NCBI RefSeq assembly: GCF_010500865.1
Contig: NZ_JAAAWN010000004.1
Span: 1 to 64,000, forward strand
DNA: 64,000 bases
Direction: 5' to 3'
Source: Alteromonas profundi
Lineage (GTDB): Bacteria > Pseudomonadota > Gammaproteobacteria > Enterobacterales > Alteromonadaceae
Part shown: piece after piece, positions 8,336-22,300 of the stretch
Layout of the letters: each line of letters starts with the position of its first letter
Position numbering within the stretch: the first letter of the stretch is position 1
Notes under the pieces: generated by a model
The model's database searches: none
What the model saw: only the letters and a program-made list of their open reading frames with translations
Told to the model about the DNA's origin: nothing
Made by a program: the position numbers and the translations under genes

Positions 8336-8377
8336 TAGCCAGCCGTATTACTGCATTAAGCAGAATACGGCTGGCTA
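8336..8377 (+). terminator. Long hairpin after glgA
   Basis: TAGCCAGCCGTATT-A-CTGC pairs with GCAG-AATACGGCTGGCTA around a short loop, starting 4 bp after the glgA stop. There is no immediate T-run, so it may act as an mRNA 3'-end stabiliser rather than a classic terminator. Confidence 0.55.
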
Positions 8378-8447
8378 AAGTGGCTTTCTTTTTCTAAGAG
8401 AATAAGCCACTATTGATTAAAACAGGACGTAGAAAATAAATAAGAAA

Positions 8448-10103
8448 ATGGCAGAACAAGCACACAAGCTTTCAATTAGAAGCTTATTTTTATGGGCGGT
8501 GATGTCAATTGCTACCCTTTCGCTTGTAATCTCCTCAGGCCTATCGATCTACAACCAAGTTAAAATCTACCGAGAAGATCTTGAGACAAATACTATTACC
8601 TTAGCAAAGCTAATTGGACAAACGTCTGCCGCCTATCTGTTAGCAAACCAACCGGATTATCTTGACCGGCAATTAGACAACCTATCTCATGCCCCGCGCA
8701 TCTTAAATGTCCATATCTATAAAAACAGTTATTACCAACAGGCAACGCTCAACGCACCTGAACGGTTTGCTTCCTACAATAGAGAAGGCGAGTATTTGAT
8801 TACAAGCAAGGTTAACCAACTCGATTCACTTGAAGCCAAGGTAAAGCTATCAGAAGACCGAGATTATCTTGAAATTGCAGAGCGTATCTATGATGTAGAG
8901 ACGGGTTCGACCGTAGGGTGGGTATATCTGCGCATGTCCACAAAAAGCTTCAACGAACGTGTGGGCGCATCTTTACTTCTAAACGTTACAGTAATGCTGG
9001 TGCTGCTAACAATAAGCTTTCTATTAGCTATACGCTTTCAGCGGGTGGTTACAGCGCCAATTAAACATATTGCGGAATTTTTACAGCGCACGTCAAGGCA
9101 ACGAGATTACTCGGCACGTAGCGATGGCTCTAATGTAAAAGAGCTCGACATATTGGCCGATGCCGTGAATGTGATGTTAATTCGCATTCAAGAATACATG
9201 CAAAAGCAAAAGCGCGCAGAAGAACAGCATAATAAGTTAAATACCTCATTAGAAGAAATTGTTAATCAGCGCACACTTGCGCTAAAAGGGGCGAACCAAG
9301 AACTAATTCAAACCCTTGAAAAACTTCACCAGTTTCAGCGTCAAATGGTACAAAACGAAAAAATGGCCGCCTTGGGTGATATGGTAGCTGGCGTTGCACA
9401 TGAGGTAAATACGCCCATAGGGCTTGGCGTTACAGCTTCAACCATGATGCTCGACCGGCTGGCGGTTATTGAAAAAGATTTCAATAACAAAACACTAAAA
9501 GCGAGCGCATTGCAGCGGTTTTTAGATGAAAGCAAAGAAAACCTGAACATTATTTATCGTAATTTAAATCGCGCAGCCGAACTAATATCCAGCTTTAAAC
9601 AGGTAGCCGTAGATCAAACCAGCGAAACTAGTCGATCTTTTTGCTTTGCACAGCTAGTTAATGAGATACTATTATCCTTACAGCCTCGTTTAAAAAAATT
9701 ACAACACAATATCAACGTAAATTGCGACCCTACCTTATGCGTTGAGATGAAAGCTGGCCCTATTAATCAAATCTTGATTAACCTAATTATGAACTCGGTT
9801 ATTCACGGATTTGAAAACATAGAAAAAGGCGATATTGAGATATCCGCCGAATTGGTAACTGCCAATAAATTTAAGTTAGTCTATCGCGATAACGGAAAAG
9901 GCATTCCAGACGATATTAAAAAACGAATTTTTGATCCGTTTGTAACCACAAAACGTGGCCAAGGCGGGTCTGGATTGGGAATGCACCTTGTCTATAACTT
10001 AGTGACTCAGGCGCTAAACGGTTCTATCGTTCTTTCCAATGAAGAGGGGCAAGGCGTAGAATTTGTTATAGTTTTTCCAATAGCTAGTGCGAAAAAAGTT
10101 TAA
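8448..10103 (+). CDS. Membrane sensor histidine kinase
   Basis: A 551-residue kinase: transmembrane segment at about 13-33, a periplasmic sensor of about 140 residues, second transmembrane segment at about 175-196, HAMP linker, coiled coil to about 300, then a phosphoacceptor H-box with His318 in AGVAHEVNTPIG, an N-box NLIMNSVIHGF, and G-boxes DNGKGIPDDI and GGSGLGMHLV. It has no receiver or HPt domain, so it is not ArcB. It lies 155 bp upstream of arcA in the same direction. The stimulus and true partner are unknown; ArcA is a candidate by position only. Confidence 0.9.
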   Translation: MAEQAHKLSIRSLFLWAVMSIATLSLVISSGLSIYNQVKIYREDLETNTITLAKLIGQTSAAYLLANQPDYLDRQLDNLSHAPRILNVHIYKNSYYQQATLNAPERFASYNREGEYLITSKVNQLDSLEAKVKLSEDRDYLEIAERIYDVETGSTVGWVYLRMSTKSFNERVGASLLLNVTVMLVLLTISFLLAIRFQRVVTAPIKHIAEFLQRTSRQRDYSARSDGSNVKELDILADAVNVMLIRIQEYMQKQKRAEEQHNKLNTSLEEIVNQRTLALKGANQELIQTLEKLHQFQRQMVQNEKMAALGDMVAGVAHEVNTPIGLGVTASTMMLDRLAVIEKDFNNKTLKASALQRFLDESKENLNIIYRNLNRAAELISSFKQVAVDQTSETSRSFCFAQLVNEILLSLQPRLKKLQHNINVNCDPTLCVEMKAGPINQILINLIMNSVIHGFENIEKGDIEISAELVTANKFKLVYRDNGKGIPDDIKKRIFDPFVTTKRGQGGSGLGMHLVYNLVTQALNGSIVLSNEEGQGVEFVIVFPIASAKKV

Positions 10104-10258
10104 AAAGTGTATAACTTTTGAACTTTACTTGACTTTTGTTGGCTAACCCCAATACCTAAAACATAAAGAATATTATGTATTTGCTTGCAAATGCGCAGAC
10201 GGATATTAAAATTTAACCAGTAATTGCTTAAACCGATTTTGAAAGAGTGTAGAACACC

Positions 10259-10966
10259 ATGCAGACGCCAAATGTGTTAATTGTAGAAGATGAAGTGGTA
10301 ACACGTACCACGCTAAAGAGTTTATTTGAAGCGGAAGGGTACAATGTATTTGAGGCTGAGAATGGTGATCAAATGCATGACTTTTTCGAGAATCATGCAA
10401 TAAATCTCGTTATTATGGATATTAACTTACCAGGTAAGAATGGCCTTATCCTGGCACGTGAAGTACGCGACCGTAAAAATGTAGGGCTTATTTTCCTTAC
10501 CGGCCGTGACAATGACGTAGATCGTATTCTTGGGCTTGAAATTGGTGCTGATGATTATCTTACTAAACCTTTCAACCCTCGCGAGCTAACTATTCGTGCG
10601 CGCAACTTGTTATCACGCACAACGAGTTCAGCAGAAGACGATGATCTGCCTAGTCGCGTTAACTTCAATGGTTGGATCCTTGATGGTGATAGCCGCTCAC
10701 TTATTTCACCTACCGGTAAAGAGTTTCGCTTACCCCGCAGTGAATTCCGTGCGCTACACTTATTCTTAAGCAATCCAGGTAAGATCCTTACCCGTGAACA
10801 GCTAATCATGGAAATGACGGGCCGTGAACTACGTCCGAATGACCGTACAGTAGATGTAACAATTCGTCGTATTCGTAAGCACTTCGAATCCGATCCTTCA
10901 GATGAAGAGTTGATTGTTACTATTCACGGTGAAGGTTACCGTTTCTGTGGTTCGGTAGATAGCTAA
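10259..10966 (+). CDS. arcA: Two-component response regulator ArcA
   Basis: The 235-residue protein aligns along its whole length with Arc[17 protein letters not shown], phosphoacceptor Asp54 in [11 protein letters not shown], the segment [19 protein letters not shown], and the winged-helix output domain with [20 protein letters not shown] ending HGEGYRFCG. ArcA controls respiratory and central metabolism genes according to redox state; its usual kinase is the hybrid ArcB, absent here. A 155-bp untranslated gap with a TTGACT element near 10129 precedes it, so it may have its own promoter besides readthrough from the kinase gene. Confidence 0.95.
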   Translation: MQTPNVLIVEDEVVTRTTLKSLFEAEGYNVFEAENGDQMHDFFENHAINLVIMDINLPGKNGLILAREVRDRKNVGLIFLTGRDNDVDRILGLEIGADDYLTKPFNPRELTIRARNLLSRTTSSAEDDDLPSRVNFNGWILDGDSRSLISPTGKEFRLPRSEFRALHLFLSNPGKILTREQLIMEMTGRELRPNDRTVDVTIRRIRKHFESDPSDEELIVTIHGEGYRFCGSVDS

Positions 10967-11011
10967 GCAACGCTAAGCTACTAACTGTAGAAGCACGTTT
11001 ATACGTGATAT

Positions 11012-11045
11012 AAAAAAGCCGCTTCAAAAGCGGCTTTTTAGTTTT
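11012..11045. terminator. Bidirectional terminator between arcA and lacZ
   Basis: AAAAAAGCCGCTT-caaa-AGCGGCTTTTTA forms a strong stem with an A-run on one side and a T-run on the other, so it can end both arcA (+) and the convergent lacZ (-). Confidence 0.9.
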
Positions 11046-11066
11046 TTTGTTCCCCTTAAAAGCCCA

Positions 11067-14177
<3,111 letters not shown>

Positions 14178-14265
14178 TTACTTATGTTAAAAGAAATATA
14201 GCGAAGATGCGTCAATTCGCTTATGCTTAAACCTCTCCTTTATTTATCCAAAACTATCAAAATTA

Positions 14266-15123
14266 ATGAGAAACGCGATAACCCCTACCCGCTTTCAAGA
14301 CATAGTCAATATTGGGCCTAACTGTGTAGAACGGTTTATAGATAGCAGTAATGCACCAGAAATAAAGGATCTATCTATAGAACTGGCGGGTTGTTCAAAC
14401 TTATCAGCCCCTTACCAAGTAGGGCGAATAAATCCACCGAATCATACGCTTTTCTACTCGCTTAAAGGCAGTGGATATATTAATACGCCCCAGGGGCGTT
14501 TAGTGGTGGAACAAGGCGGCTTAGCTATTTTGCCTGCTATGCAAAGTTTCGAAGTTAATATACAAAGTAGCGCGTGGGATATTATTTGGCTTAACCTAGC
14601 AAACAACGATGTTTGGGCACATTTACGTGCTCAACAGCCAAAGTTAATAGAAGACATACAACTAGAGGGGCTACACCATGCTATGGAGTTGCTTTATTTA
14701 TCTGATGATAGTGTACACCGCCAACGCTTAATACCAATAATTCAAGCTTATTTAGGGCGCATAGTTAAGCCCGAGACTCCCTCAATACCAAGTCGATTAA
14801 TGGGGCTGTTTTCGCAGGTGGAGAGGCAGTTGCAGTTTAACTGGAGTGTAGAATTATTAAGTGAGCAGATACACTACTCGCCCCCACATTTGCATCGGCT
14901 TTGTTTAAGTCATTTTGGCAGAAGCCCCATGCAACAGGTTATTTTTCTTCGTATGCTACGGGCAAAAACCTTGCTCACTAATACGCAATGGCCGGTGTCA
15001 TACATTGCTAACTATGTGGGTTACAGCAATGTTTTTACATTTTCTAAGCGATTTAAAAAATCCACGGGGGTGCCGCCCAGCGTTTACCGTGAACGGCAGC
15101 AACCCAAACCCAATGCTAATTAA
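14266..15123 (+). CDS. AraC-family transcriptional regulator
   Basis: A 285-residue regulator: an N-terminal cupin-like sugar-binding domain (about 30-150; FYSLKGSGYINTPQGRL is the barrel signature) and a C-terminal double helix-turn-helix (about 185-280; YSPPHLHRLCLSHFGRSPMQ and VGYSNVFTFSKRFKKSTGVP). It is divergent from lacZ, so it probably activates lacZ in response to a galactoside, though this is inferred from position alone. Its stop codon overlaps that of convergent pmbA by three bases, with no room for a terminator. Confidence 0.88.
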   Translation: MRNAITPTRFQDIVNIGPNCVERFIDSSNAPEIKDLSIELAGCSNLSAPYQVGRINPPNHTLFYSLKGSGYINTPQGRLVVEQGGLAILPAMQSFEVNIQSSAWDIIWLNLANNDVWAHLRAQQPKLIEDIQLEGLHHAMELLYLSDDSVHRQRLIPIIQAYLGRIVKPETPSIPSRLMGLFSQVERQLQFNWSVELLSEQIHYSPPHLHRLCLSHFGRSPMQQVIFLRMLRAKTLLTNTQWPVSYIANYVGYSNVFTFSKRFKKSTGVPPSVYRERQQPKPNAN

Positions 15124-16451
15124 CTTCCAGCAATTTTCATCTTATCAATTAAGATAGAACCCGTTTGCACGCTACCGCGTTGGTCTTGCTCACTTCCAAT
15201 CGCCGCTATTCCAGCAAACATATCGCGCAAGTTACCGGCAATTGTCACTTCGTGAACAGGGTATTGAATTTGGCCATTTTCTACCCAAAATCCTGCTGCA
15301 CCTCGTGAGTAGTCGCCAGTTACAATGTTAACGCCCTGCCCCATAAGCTCAGTAACCAGTAGTCCCGTACCCATTTCTTTAAGCAGATCTGCATCGCTGT
15401 GGCCCGTATCACCAACCAACCAGTTGTGAATACCACCAGCATGGCCGTTCGATTGGGTATTTAACTTACGCGCTGAGTACGTAGTATAAAGATATGTGGC
15501 CAATTTACCGCTATCCACTATGGTCATATCTTGGGTAGCTACGCCCTCGTTATCGAAACTTGAACTGGCTAGACCGTTTTTAATAAAGGGGCGTTCTTCA
15601 ATATTCAGCCACTCTGGAAATACCTGTTTACCAAGGCTATCGAGCAAGAACGACGAACGACGATATAAACTGCCACCACTAATGGCGCCCACATAATGGC
15701 CAAACAAGCTAGAGGCGATATCTTTATGGAGGATAATAGGCACATTTGCCGTATTTATTTTACGTGCGCCTAAACGCTCTACCGTAGCACGTGCAGCTTC
15801 TTCACCCACCGCTTTAGCGGAATTTAATAACGCAGCGTTGCGATTCACTGTATAGGCGTAGTCGCGCTGCATATCGTCGCTCTGGGAACCAATCACCATA
15901 CAGCTTAAACTATACCGGCTGCTTGGATAACCCGCGTTAATGCCATGGGTATTGCCATATACGCGCATACCTAAGTTAGCATTATACGAAGCACCATCTG
16001 AATTAGTAATGCGCTCATCGTACTCCATTGCAGCAGTTTCAGCTTCAATTGCCGTTTTAATAGCTTGTTCTGTATCTAACGCTTGGGGATGATAAAGGTC
16101 AAGGTCAGGAAATTCGGTTGCCATTAAATCGGCGTCTGCAAGCCCAGTGCACGGGTCTTCACTGGTATAGCGGGCAATATCTACGGCTTTTTCAACCGCC
16201 AGAGTAAGCGCTACTTTACTTAAATCTGCGGTAGACGCGCTGCCTTTGCGTTTACCTACATAAACACTAATACCTAAGCCACCATCGTTGGTAAACTCAA
16301 CGTTTTCTACTTCTTGCATACGTGAAGAAACAGCAATGCCCTGTACCTTCGACATGCTTGCTTCGGCTTGTGTAGCGCCTTTTTTTTGGGCTAACTTAAG
16401 TACATCATCTACGATATTTTGAATATCGACTAACTGCTGATCAATTTGCAT
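15120..16451 (-). CDS. pmbA: Metalloprotease PmbA (TldE)
   Basis: The 443-residue TldE/PmbA subunit pairs with TldD in a heterodimeric zinc protease that degrades unfolded peptides and, in E. coli, processes microcin B17 and the CcdA antitoxin. Typical segments are DGGLGISVYVGKRKGSAST near the N-terminus and GDYSRGAAGFWVENGQIQYP towards the C-terminus. The zinc HExxxH is in TldD, not here, as expected. It is divergent from darP and separated from tldD only by that gene. Confidence 0.95.
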   Translation of the reverse strand: MQIDQQLVDIQNIVDDVLKLAQKKGATQAEASMSKVQGIAVSSRMQEVENVEFTNDGGLGISVYVGKRKGSASTADLSKVALTLAVEKAVDIARYTSEDPCTGLADADLMATEFPDLDLYHPQALDTEQAIKTAIEAETAAMEYDERITNSDGASYNANLGMRVYGNTHGINAGYPSSRYSLSCMVIGSQSDDMQRDYAYTVNRNAALLNSAKAVGEEAARATVERLGARKINTANVPIILHKDIASSLFGHYVGAISGGSLYRRSSFLLDSLGKQVFPEWLNIEERPFIKNGLASSSFDNEGVATQDMTIVDSGKLATYLYTTYSARKLNTQSNGHAGGIHNWLVGDTGHSDADLLKEMGTGLLVTELMGQGVNIVTGDYSRGAAGFWVENGQIQYPVHEVTIAGNLRDMFAGIAAIGSEQDQRGSVQTGSILIDKMKIAGS

Positions 16452-16523
16452 AGTAAGTTTCGCTGTCTTAATCCGACTGTGATAGTTACAATTTAGCTAA
16501 AGTGTAACACTTATGGGATAGCA

Positions 16524-17057
16524 ATGAGCGATAGAAAGCCTAATTCATCACAAGAATCTGCGTTTGAAGACGAAGATTTCATTAGTAAAAGCGAACTTAA
16601 GCGTCAGGCAAAAGAGCACCAAAAGCTAGGTGAGAGCCTTGTCAATCTAACGCCTGCCCATCTAGCCACTGTGCCGCTAGATGAAGAACTGGCTGATGCA
16701 GTTAACGTTGCGCGTAGTGTAAGTCGCAAAAAAGAAGGGTTCCGCCGCCAAATTCAATTTATTGGTAAACTGCTTAGACAACGAGATAATACCGCTATTG
16801 AGGAAGCAATGGCGAAGCTGGTTAATCAACACCAAGCAAGTAATGTGGCCTTCCACCGGCTAGAAAAAGCCCGTGAAGCGGTAATCGAACAGGGTGATAG
16901 TGCCATTCAAGCACTTATCGAGGAATACCCTGAACTTGATAGACAAAAGTTGCGCCAATTTCACCGCCAAATAAAGAAAGAGCGGGAAAAGAATGCACCG
17001 CCAAGAGCGTTTCGTGAACTCTTTCAGTACTTAAAAGATGTGATAAGTGAAGAGTAA
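16524..17057 (+). CDS. darP: Ribosome biogenesis factor DarP (YjgA)
   Basis: A 177-residue, highly charged, helical protein of the YjgA/DarP family: acidic N-terminus, KSELKRQAKEHQKLGESLV, VSRKKEGFRRQIQFIGKLLR and C-terminal RAFRELFQYLKDVI. DarP binds late 50S precursors and helps 23S rRNA maturation. GGGAT precedes the ATG at a suitable distance. It lies between pmbA and tldD on the opposite strand; darP beside pmbA is a common gammaproteobacterial arrangement. Confidence 0.93.
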   Translation: MSDRKPNSSQESAFEDEDFISKSELKRQAKEHQKLGESLVNLTPAHLATVPLDEELADAVNVARSVSRKKEGFRRQIQFIGKLLRQRDNTAIEEAMAKLVNQHQASNVAFHRLEKAREAVIEQGDSAIQALIEEYPELDRQKLRQFHRQIKKEREKNAPPRAFRELFQYLKDVISEE

Positions 17058-17088
17058 GCCCATAAACAATATGGGTGGGGTATAAACG

Positions 17089-17116
17089 AAAAAAAGCACC
17101 GATAAGGTGCTTTTTT
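17089..17116. terminator. Bidirectional terminator between darP and tldD
   Basis: AAAAAAAGCACC-gataa-GGTGCTTTTTT forms a symmetric stem with A-run and T-run flanks, ending both convergent transcripts, including the long leftward mre-to-tldD transcript. Confidence 0.9.
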
Positions 17117-17127
17117 GTACGTAGAAA

Positions 17128-18570
17128 TTAGGCTGTGCCGCCCACAGTAAGCTCGTCTATTTTAAGGGTAGGCTGCCCTACACCCACAGGGACGCTTTGG
17201 CCGTCTTTACCACACACCCCTACCCCTTTATCAAGGGCGACATCGTTACCAATCATTGAAATTTTTTGCATTACTTCAGGGCCATTGCCAATTAGCGTAG
17301 CCCCTTTTACCGGTGCCGTAATTTTGCCATCTTCAATCAAATAGGCTTCAGCACTGGAGAAAACAAATTTACCCGAGGTAATATCTACCTGGCCGCCGGC
17401 AAAATTAGGCGCATAAATGCCTTTCTTGATGGTGCTAATAATTTCATTTGGATGGTACTGACCCTCAAGCATATAAGTATTGGTCATACGCGGCATAGGT
17501 AAATGAGCATAAGACTCTCTTCGCCCGTTACCAGTAGGTGCAACACCCATTAAGCGCGCATTATGCTTATCTTGCATATAACCTTTAAGTATACCGTCTT
17601 CAATCAGTACATTATGCTGCGTTGGCGTACCTTCATCATCTACCGACAATGAACCACGGCGATAAGCTAAGGTGCCATCGTCTACTACCGTTACCCCTTT
17701 TGCCGCCACGCGCTGGCCAATTTTACCACTAAAGGTAGATGCTCCTTTGCGGTTAAAGTCGCCCTCAAGCCCGTGACCTACTGCTTCATGAAGTAGCACA
17801 CCTGGCCATCCGTTACCTAACACCACAGGCATAGCACCCGCTGGCGAGGCCACCGATTGCATATTAACTCTTGCCATATGCAAAGCATCATCCGCTAATT
17901 GTTCGTAGAAGGGTTTACCTTCTTCATCGCGGCTAAAAAACGAGTAAGCATAGCGCCCACCAGCTCCAGCACTACCACGCTCACGACGCTCCCCTTGCTC
18001 TAGCAATACAGAACAATTTAAACGTACCAGCGGGCGAATGTCGGTGGCCAGTGTACCATCACTTGCCGCCACTAAAACTTCTTCATAAACCCCGCTTAAA
18101 CTTACTACTACTTGGTCTGCTGAAGGTTCTTGTTGGCGAATATACGCATCAACGGTTCTAAGTAAGCTTATTTTCTCTGCATCTTGCATAGCAAGAATAG
18201 GGTTATTCCCCTCATACCTTGCCGTATATGCTTTGTGCCCTAACGAAGCGACCTGCTGGGTACCGCCACTTGGTGCTATGCTTCTCGCTGCGCTACATGC
18301 TTTAGTTAATGCTTCTTCGCTAATCTCATCAGAGTAAGCAAAGCCTGTTTTCTCGCCACTTATGGCGCGTACACCAACCCCACGTTCAATGTTATAGCTA
18401 CCTTCTTTAATAATGCCGTCTTCCAGCACCCAACTTTCGTGCTGGCTAGACTGGAAATACAAGTCGGCATAATCGGTGTCATGACGATGAATGCTTGCTA
18501 AGGCCTTCTCTAACGCGGCAACTTCTAGGCCAGCGTCTGCGAGTAAATGGCGTTCTACAGATTTAGACAA
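17128..18570 (-). CDS. tldD: Metalloprotease TldD
   Basis: The 480-residue zinc subunit of the TldD-TldE protease. The metal motif is [12 protein letters not shown] (HExxxH), with the conserved [20 protein letters not shown] and [16 protein letters not shown] near the N-terminus. A TTG start at 18570 is chosen because AGGAG lies 5 nt upstream and family proteins begin just there; the frame is open further upstream inside the nitrilase gene. The start overlaps the nitrilase stop by 8 nt, so translation is probably coupled. Last gene of the leftward mreB-to-tldD series. Confidence 0.95.
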   Translation of the reverse strand: MSKSVERHLLADAGLEVAALEKALASIHRHDTDYADLYFQSSQHESWVLEDGIIKEGSYNIERGVGVRAISGEKTGFAYSDEISEEALTKACSAARSIAPSGGTQQVASLGHKAYTARYEGNNPILAMQDAEKISLLRTVDAYIRQQEPSADQVVVSLSGVYEEVLVAASDGTLATDIRPLVRLNCSVLLEQGERRERGSAGAGGRYAYSFFSRDEEGKPFYEQLADDALHMARVNMQSVASPAGAMPVVLGNGWPGVLLHEAVGHGLEGDFNRKGASTFSGKIGQRVAAKGVTVVDDGTLAYRRGSLSVDDEGTPTQHNVLIEDGILKGYMQDKHNARLMGVAPTGNGRRESYAHLPMPRMTNTYMLEGQYHPNEIISTIKKGIYAPNFAGGQVDITSGKFVFSSAEAYLIEDGKITAPVKGATLIGNGPEVMQKISMIGNDVALDKGVGVCGKDGQSVPVGVGQPTLKIDELTVGGTA

Positions 18571-19381
18571 AATGACTCCTGAAGCGGTTGTGATCGGCAA
18601 CCGGCATATTCTGTTTAATGGCTTGTCGTTCATTAATGTCAACGTTAGCTTGAATGAGGCCCTCGCCTTGAGGTAGCTCGGCTAAGGTTTCTCCCCATGG
18701 AGAGACAATAATGCTGTGTCCATAGGTTTCACGCCCACTTGCGTGAACACCCGATTGGTTAGCAGCGACCACAAAGGTTTGCTTTTCAATCGCACGTGCT
18801 TTTACCAACGTATGCCAATGAGCTTCCCCTGTCTTTTGTGTGAAAGCTGCAGGCAGTACCAAAATATCGATATCGCCCATGGCGGTAAACAAGCCTGGAA
18901 AGCGCACATCATAACATACCGCTAGGCCGATGTTGCCTATTGGTGTTTCCACAACCACAACTTCCCGACCTGGCTTTGTAAAGCGAGACTCTTTGTAACT
19001 CCCCGTATTGTCGTCAACAGACACATCAAACATATGAATCTTGCGATAATCGGCAAGAGTTTTACCGTCGGGGCCAAACAATAAACAGGCCGCAGAAAAT
19101 TTCAGCGGGTTTTCGGTTTGCATAGGAAATGTGCCCGACACAATATAGCAATCGTGTAGTGCGGCCAATTCACTTAGTTTGCACTGAATTTTTCCAACAT
19201 TTTCAGGCTCAGCAACACTCAGTAATGTGCCGTCCTTGGTGCCAAAGCAGGCAAAACATTCGGGCAGTACAACTAGGCTATTTTTAGCCAGTTTACTGTT
19301 CGCTAGCGTATGGGAAACCATCGCTAAGTTTTCCTCAACATTTGGGCCAGATGTCATTTGAATTGCTACTAGATTAACCAT
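18563..19381 (-). CDS. Carbon-nitrogen hydrolase, Nit2/omega-amidase-like
   Basis: A 272-residue nitrilase-superfamily protein with a complete Glu-Lys-Cys triad: Glu41 in VLPECF, Lys in [10 protein letters not shown], Cys in [11 protein letters not shown]. The sequence is of the Nit1/Nit2 type, whose members hydrolyse deaminated glutathione or omega-amides as metabolite repair. It overlaps yhdP upstream and tldD downstream by 8 nt each, and a nitrilase in this position is common in gammaproteobacterial mre-tldD clusters. The exact substrate cannot be read from sequence. Confidence 0.88.
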   Translation of the reverse strand: MVNLVAIQMTSGPNVEENLAMVSHTLANSKLAKNSLVVLPECFACFGTKDGTLLSVAEPENVGKIQCKLSELAALHDCYIVSGTFPMQTENPLKFSAACLLFGPDGKTLADYRKIHMFDVSVDDNTGSYKESRFTKPGREVVVVETPIGNIGLAVCYDVRFPGLFTAMGDIDILVLPAAFTQKTGEAHWHTLVKARAIEKQTFVVAANQSGVHASGRETYGHSIIVSPWGETLAELPQGEGLIQANVDINERQAIKQNMPVADHNRFRSHFV

Positions 19382-22300
19382 CGATCACCTCCATTTTAAT
19401 GCGCCTTACGTCATCCTTTGTAAGGGGTCTGTCGCCTAAAGGTTCAGTTTCTGGCGTGGTTTGTGCCGGTAATGTTATATCTTTGCTGTTTCGCTCAACT
19501 TCGTCAAACTGCGGCTCGCTGATGGTACCGGTAACGCGATAATTAACATTTGAAATAACCTTCGCCGATGTTAGCACCTGATCGATGGCTAACGCCGCTA
19601 ATGCAGTGGGTGGCGTAGCAAGAAAATACACAAGAAATGGTAAGTTACCGGTAACATTCGGCGCAAAAGAAACATTGTAGTTTAGTGCGCCGCTTTCTAA
19701 GTTAGTATACCCGTTAATTTCAATTTCGCCTGCACCACCATCAATTTCGGTATCATCAGTAAACGCTCGGCCATCAGCGATACTTAAGGTGCCTTGCATG
19801 TCATCGTAGAAAAAGCCTTGTGCAAACACATCCCTAAAGTCTAAGCTTAATTTACGTACTAACGAGTTCAAGCTAAACAAGGTAAAAATACGTGAGCCCT
19901 TGTCACTTAACTCTGTTAAATAACCATCAGATAAAGACCAAGCTACATCGCCTTGTACTTTAGCTAAGTTAAAATCTAGCGGCGAAGCTGGCCACGATAA
20001 ATTGAAATCTACCTCTGCGCTGGAGTCTTTTATTCCCGATGACACCCCAAACTGTTTTAGCATCTGCCCCACATCAGGGGACTCAAGTTTACCGTTTAAT
20101 TGGGTTAGCGTGCGTTCGCCGTCATGGGCCCAAAGGCCACTCGCATTTATTATTGCCTCATCTGAGCGCGTAGCTAGTTGCCTAACTTTAATTCCGTTGG
20201 GGGTCTTTACGGTGTCTAAACGCACTTCACCTAACTCTACACTATACACATTACATTGTTGGCAATAGAAATATACCGGAGGGATGTCGATAGGATCTAA
20301 CTGAGGCGCTTCATCTGAGGCTGCTGTAGTTTTTTTCGTGTTTTCAGTTTCACTGGCTAACCCATCAACGGGCTTGGTTAGCGAAAAATAATCGGCATTG
20401 ATGTCTATGCCCTCAGACATAATATCTTGGTTGATACGCACTGTGCCTCGGGCATTTTTAGCATCAATATTCATTAGCCAATCAGCACTTTGTTGGCGCG
20501 CCGTTAATGCTACATCGTACAAACTGTGCCCGGCTATTTCTAAGCGCTCGGTGGTCACAAAAATGCGTGAGGGAGAAGGAAAGATGTTGGGTTTCCCTCC
20601 CTCTGTTTTAGCGGAAGGCTGCTTGCCCAGTAAGGTTTGAAGCGTAGCAAACCACGCCAGACCATCTGCGTAAGGTAAATTCGCCGCGATACTAAACCCT
20701 GTACCCCGATTTGATAACTCTGTTGCCCCAAGCGCAAGGTGGGCCCGGGAAAACTGCATTTCCTGATGGGGCAATACGCCTTCAAAGCGAATATTTTCTC
20801 CTAAGCTGGCATCCACAGTAGACACGCTTTTATCACCTGAACTATGCACGTATAGCGGGAGGGCATTGCCAACTAGGCTATCGAATGGTTGCGGCAATAA
20901 ACTTTGGGTGGCGGCCAAATCGGCAGTAACGGTGGCATCGTATCGAAAGTCTTGTTTATCGATAGTTAATGTCACATCGCTATTCCATTGCGTTTCACCG
21001 TCTACATACTCGACAAACTTGGGGTTAATACGTTCGGCTAGGGGATGAACATGCCACAACCCCTGCATATTAAGATTAAGTGTATACGCGTCTTGCTGAC
21101 GCCCTGTGAATGACAAGGCTACCGGCTGTCCTAGCAAATTGGCAGAAATAGCATCGGCATCAATATTCGCGTTATCAAAGGCTATTTTCCCTTGCGTGTT
21201 ATCAAACTGCATTTTAGTGCTGCTAACATAGACCTTATTGCCAGTAAGTGTCGCAACGCCCTGCGCTCTTACCTGCTTGCCACTACTTAACGGTATATCG
21301 AGTTGTAAATCGGCCGCGAGCGCTCCCTTCACTGTCACATCATTCGACAGTAATTTACCGAGTGAGTCCGCTAAATTTGACTGGTTCATTAGCGCGGTTA
21401 GCGATTTACCATCGCCACTGCCCGTTGCGTTAATGGTTAATGTGGATGAGGAATGTAAGCGTGGAATTACTGCGCGCATATCGGTAATAGCCATGTTGCC
21501 TAACTGGCCATTAGGGCTATACATGGTAAGTGCATCGTTTTCAAAATAAAGCGATAAGTCTAGCTCTTTTAGCGCAGGCCACTGCCTTGCAAAGGCAAAT
21601 TCACTTCCTTTGATATCCACATAGGCCTGAAAAACGCCTTGATTATCATTAAAAGGGAAGTCTTGCCCTTTGCCGTGCCATAAAATACGTGCGCGTTCTA
21701 TTTCACCTTTACCGGTAAACGCACGGGTCAGGTATTCGAAGGTCTTCTTGCTCTTCTCATTAGAAGGAAATAAATCGCTGATCCCATCAAGCGAAAGGGG
21801 CGCTACGCTGGCGTAAATATCAGTGTTGCCCGTGGTGAGGTTTACGCTAAACGAGGGCGAAATATCAAGCTTATCAGTATCAAATACAATATCGTTAGCG
21901 CTCACCAACCATTGTGTTTCCCCTGCTTGCTGTGTTTGATAGGCATAGACACTGGCAGAGAATTCATTAACGGCTAAGTTTTCACGAATAACCTTGTCGC
22001 TAGCTAGCATTGTATTGCTACTTTTAAGGTAAAAAGCACCGCTATTTTTATACCAGTAGATATCAGCATCTAAACCAGACAACCCCGGTATACCACGGGA
22101 TTGAGACCAAGATAAGTCGAATACTTTAGCGGCTAACTGCACGGAGCGATTGCGCATTTGTAACTGCAATGTGGCCAGTTGCCCTTTCGGGTTGAGACCA
22201 CGCACTTCATCATCGCCAGTATCGTCCATAAATACAGGGGCCAGCGATAAAAATGGGTTTATTGGTACGGGCTTCACCGTGTTTACCAACACATCTCCAT

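Noticed and set aside
8448..10103. ArcB
   Set aside because: The protein has one phosphoacceptor domain and an ATPase domain but no receiver or HPt domain, and its periplasmic sensor is large, unlike ArcB.
10104..10258. Small gene or regulatory RNA in the kinase-arcA gap
   Set aside because: Only a possible -35 TTGACT at 10129 with a poor -10 is visible; no open frame with a ribosome site and no stable RNA structure were seen.
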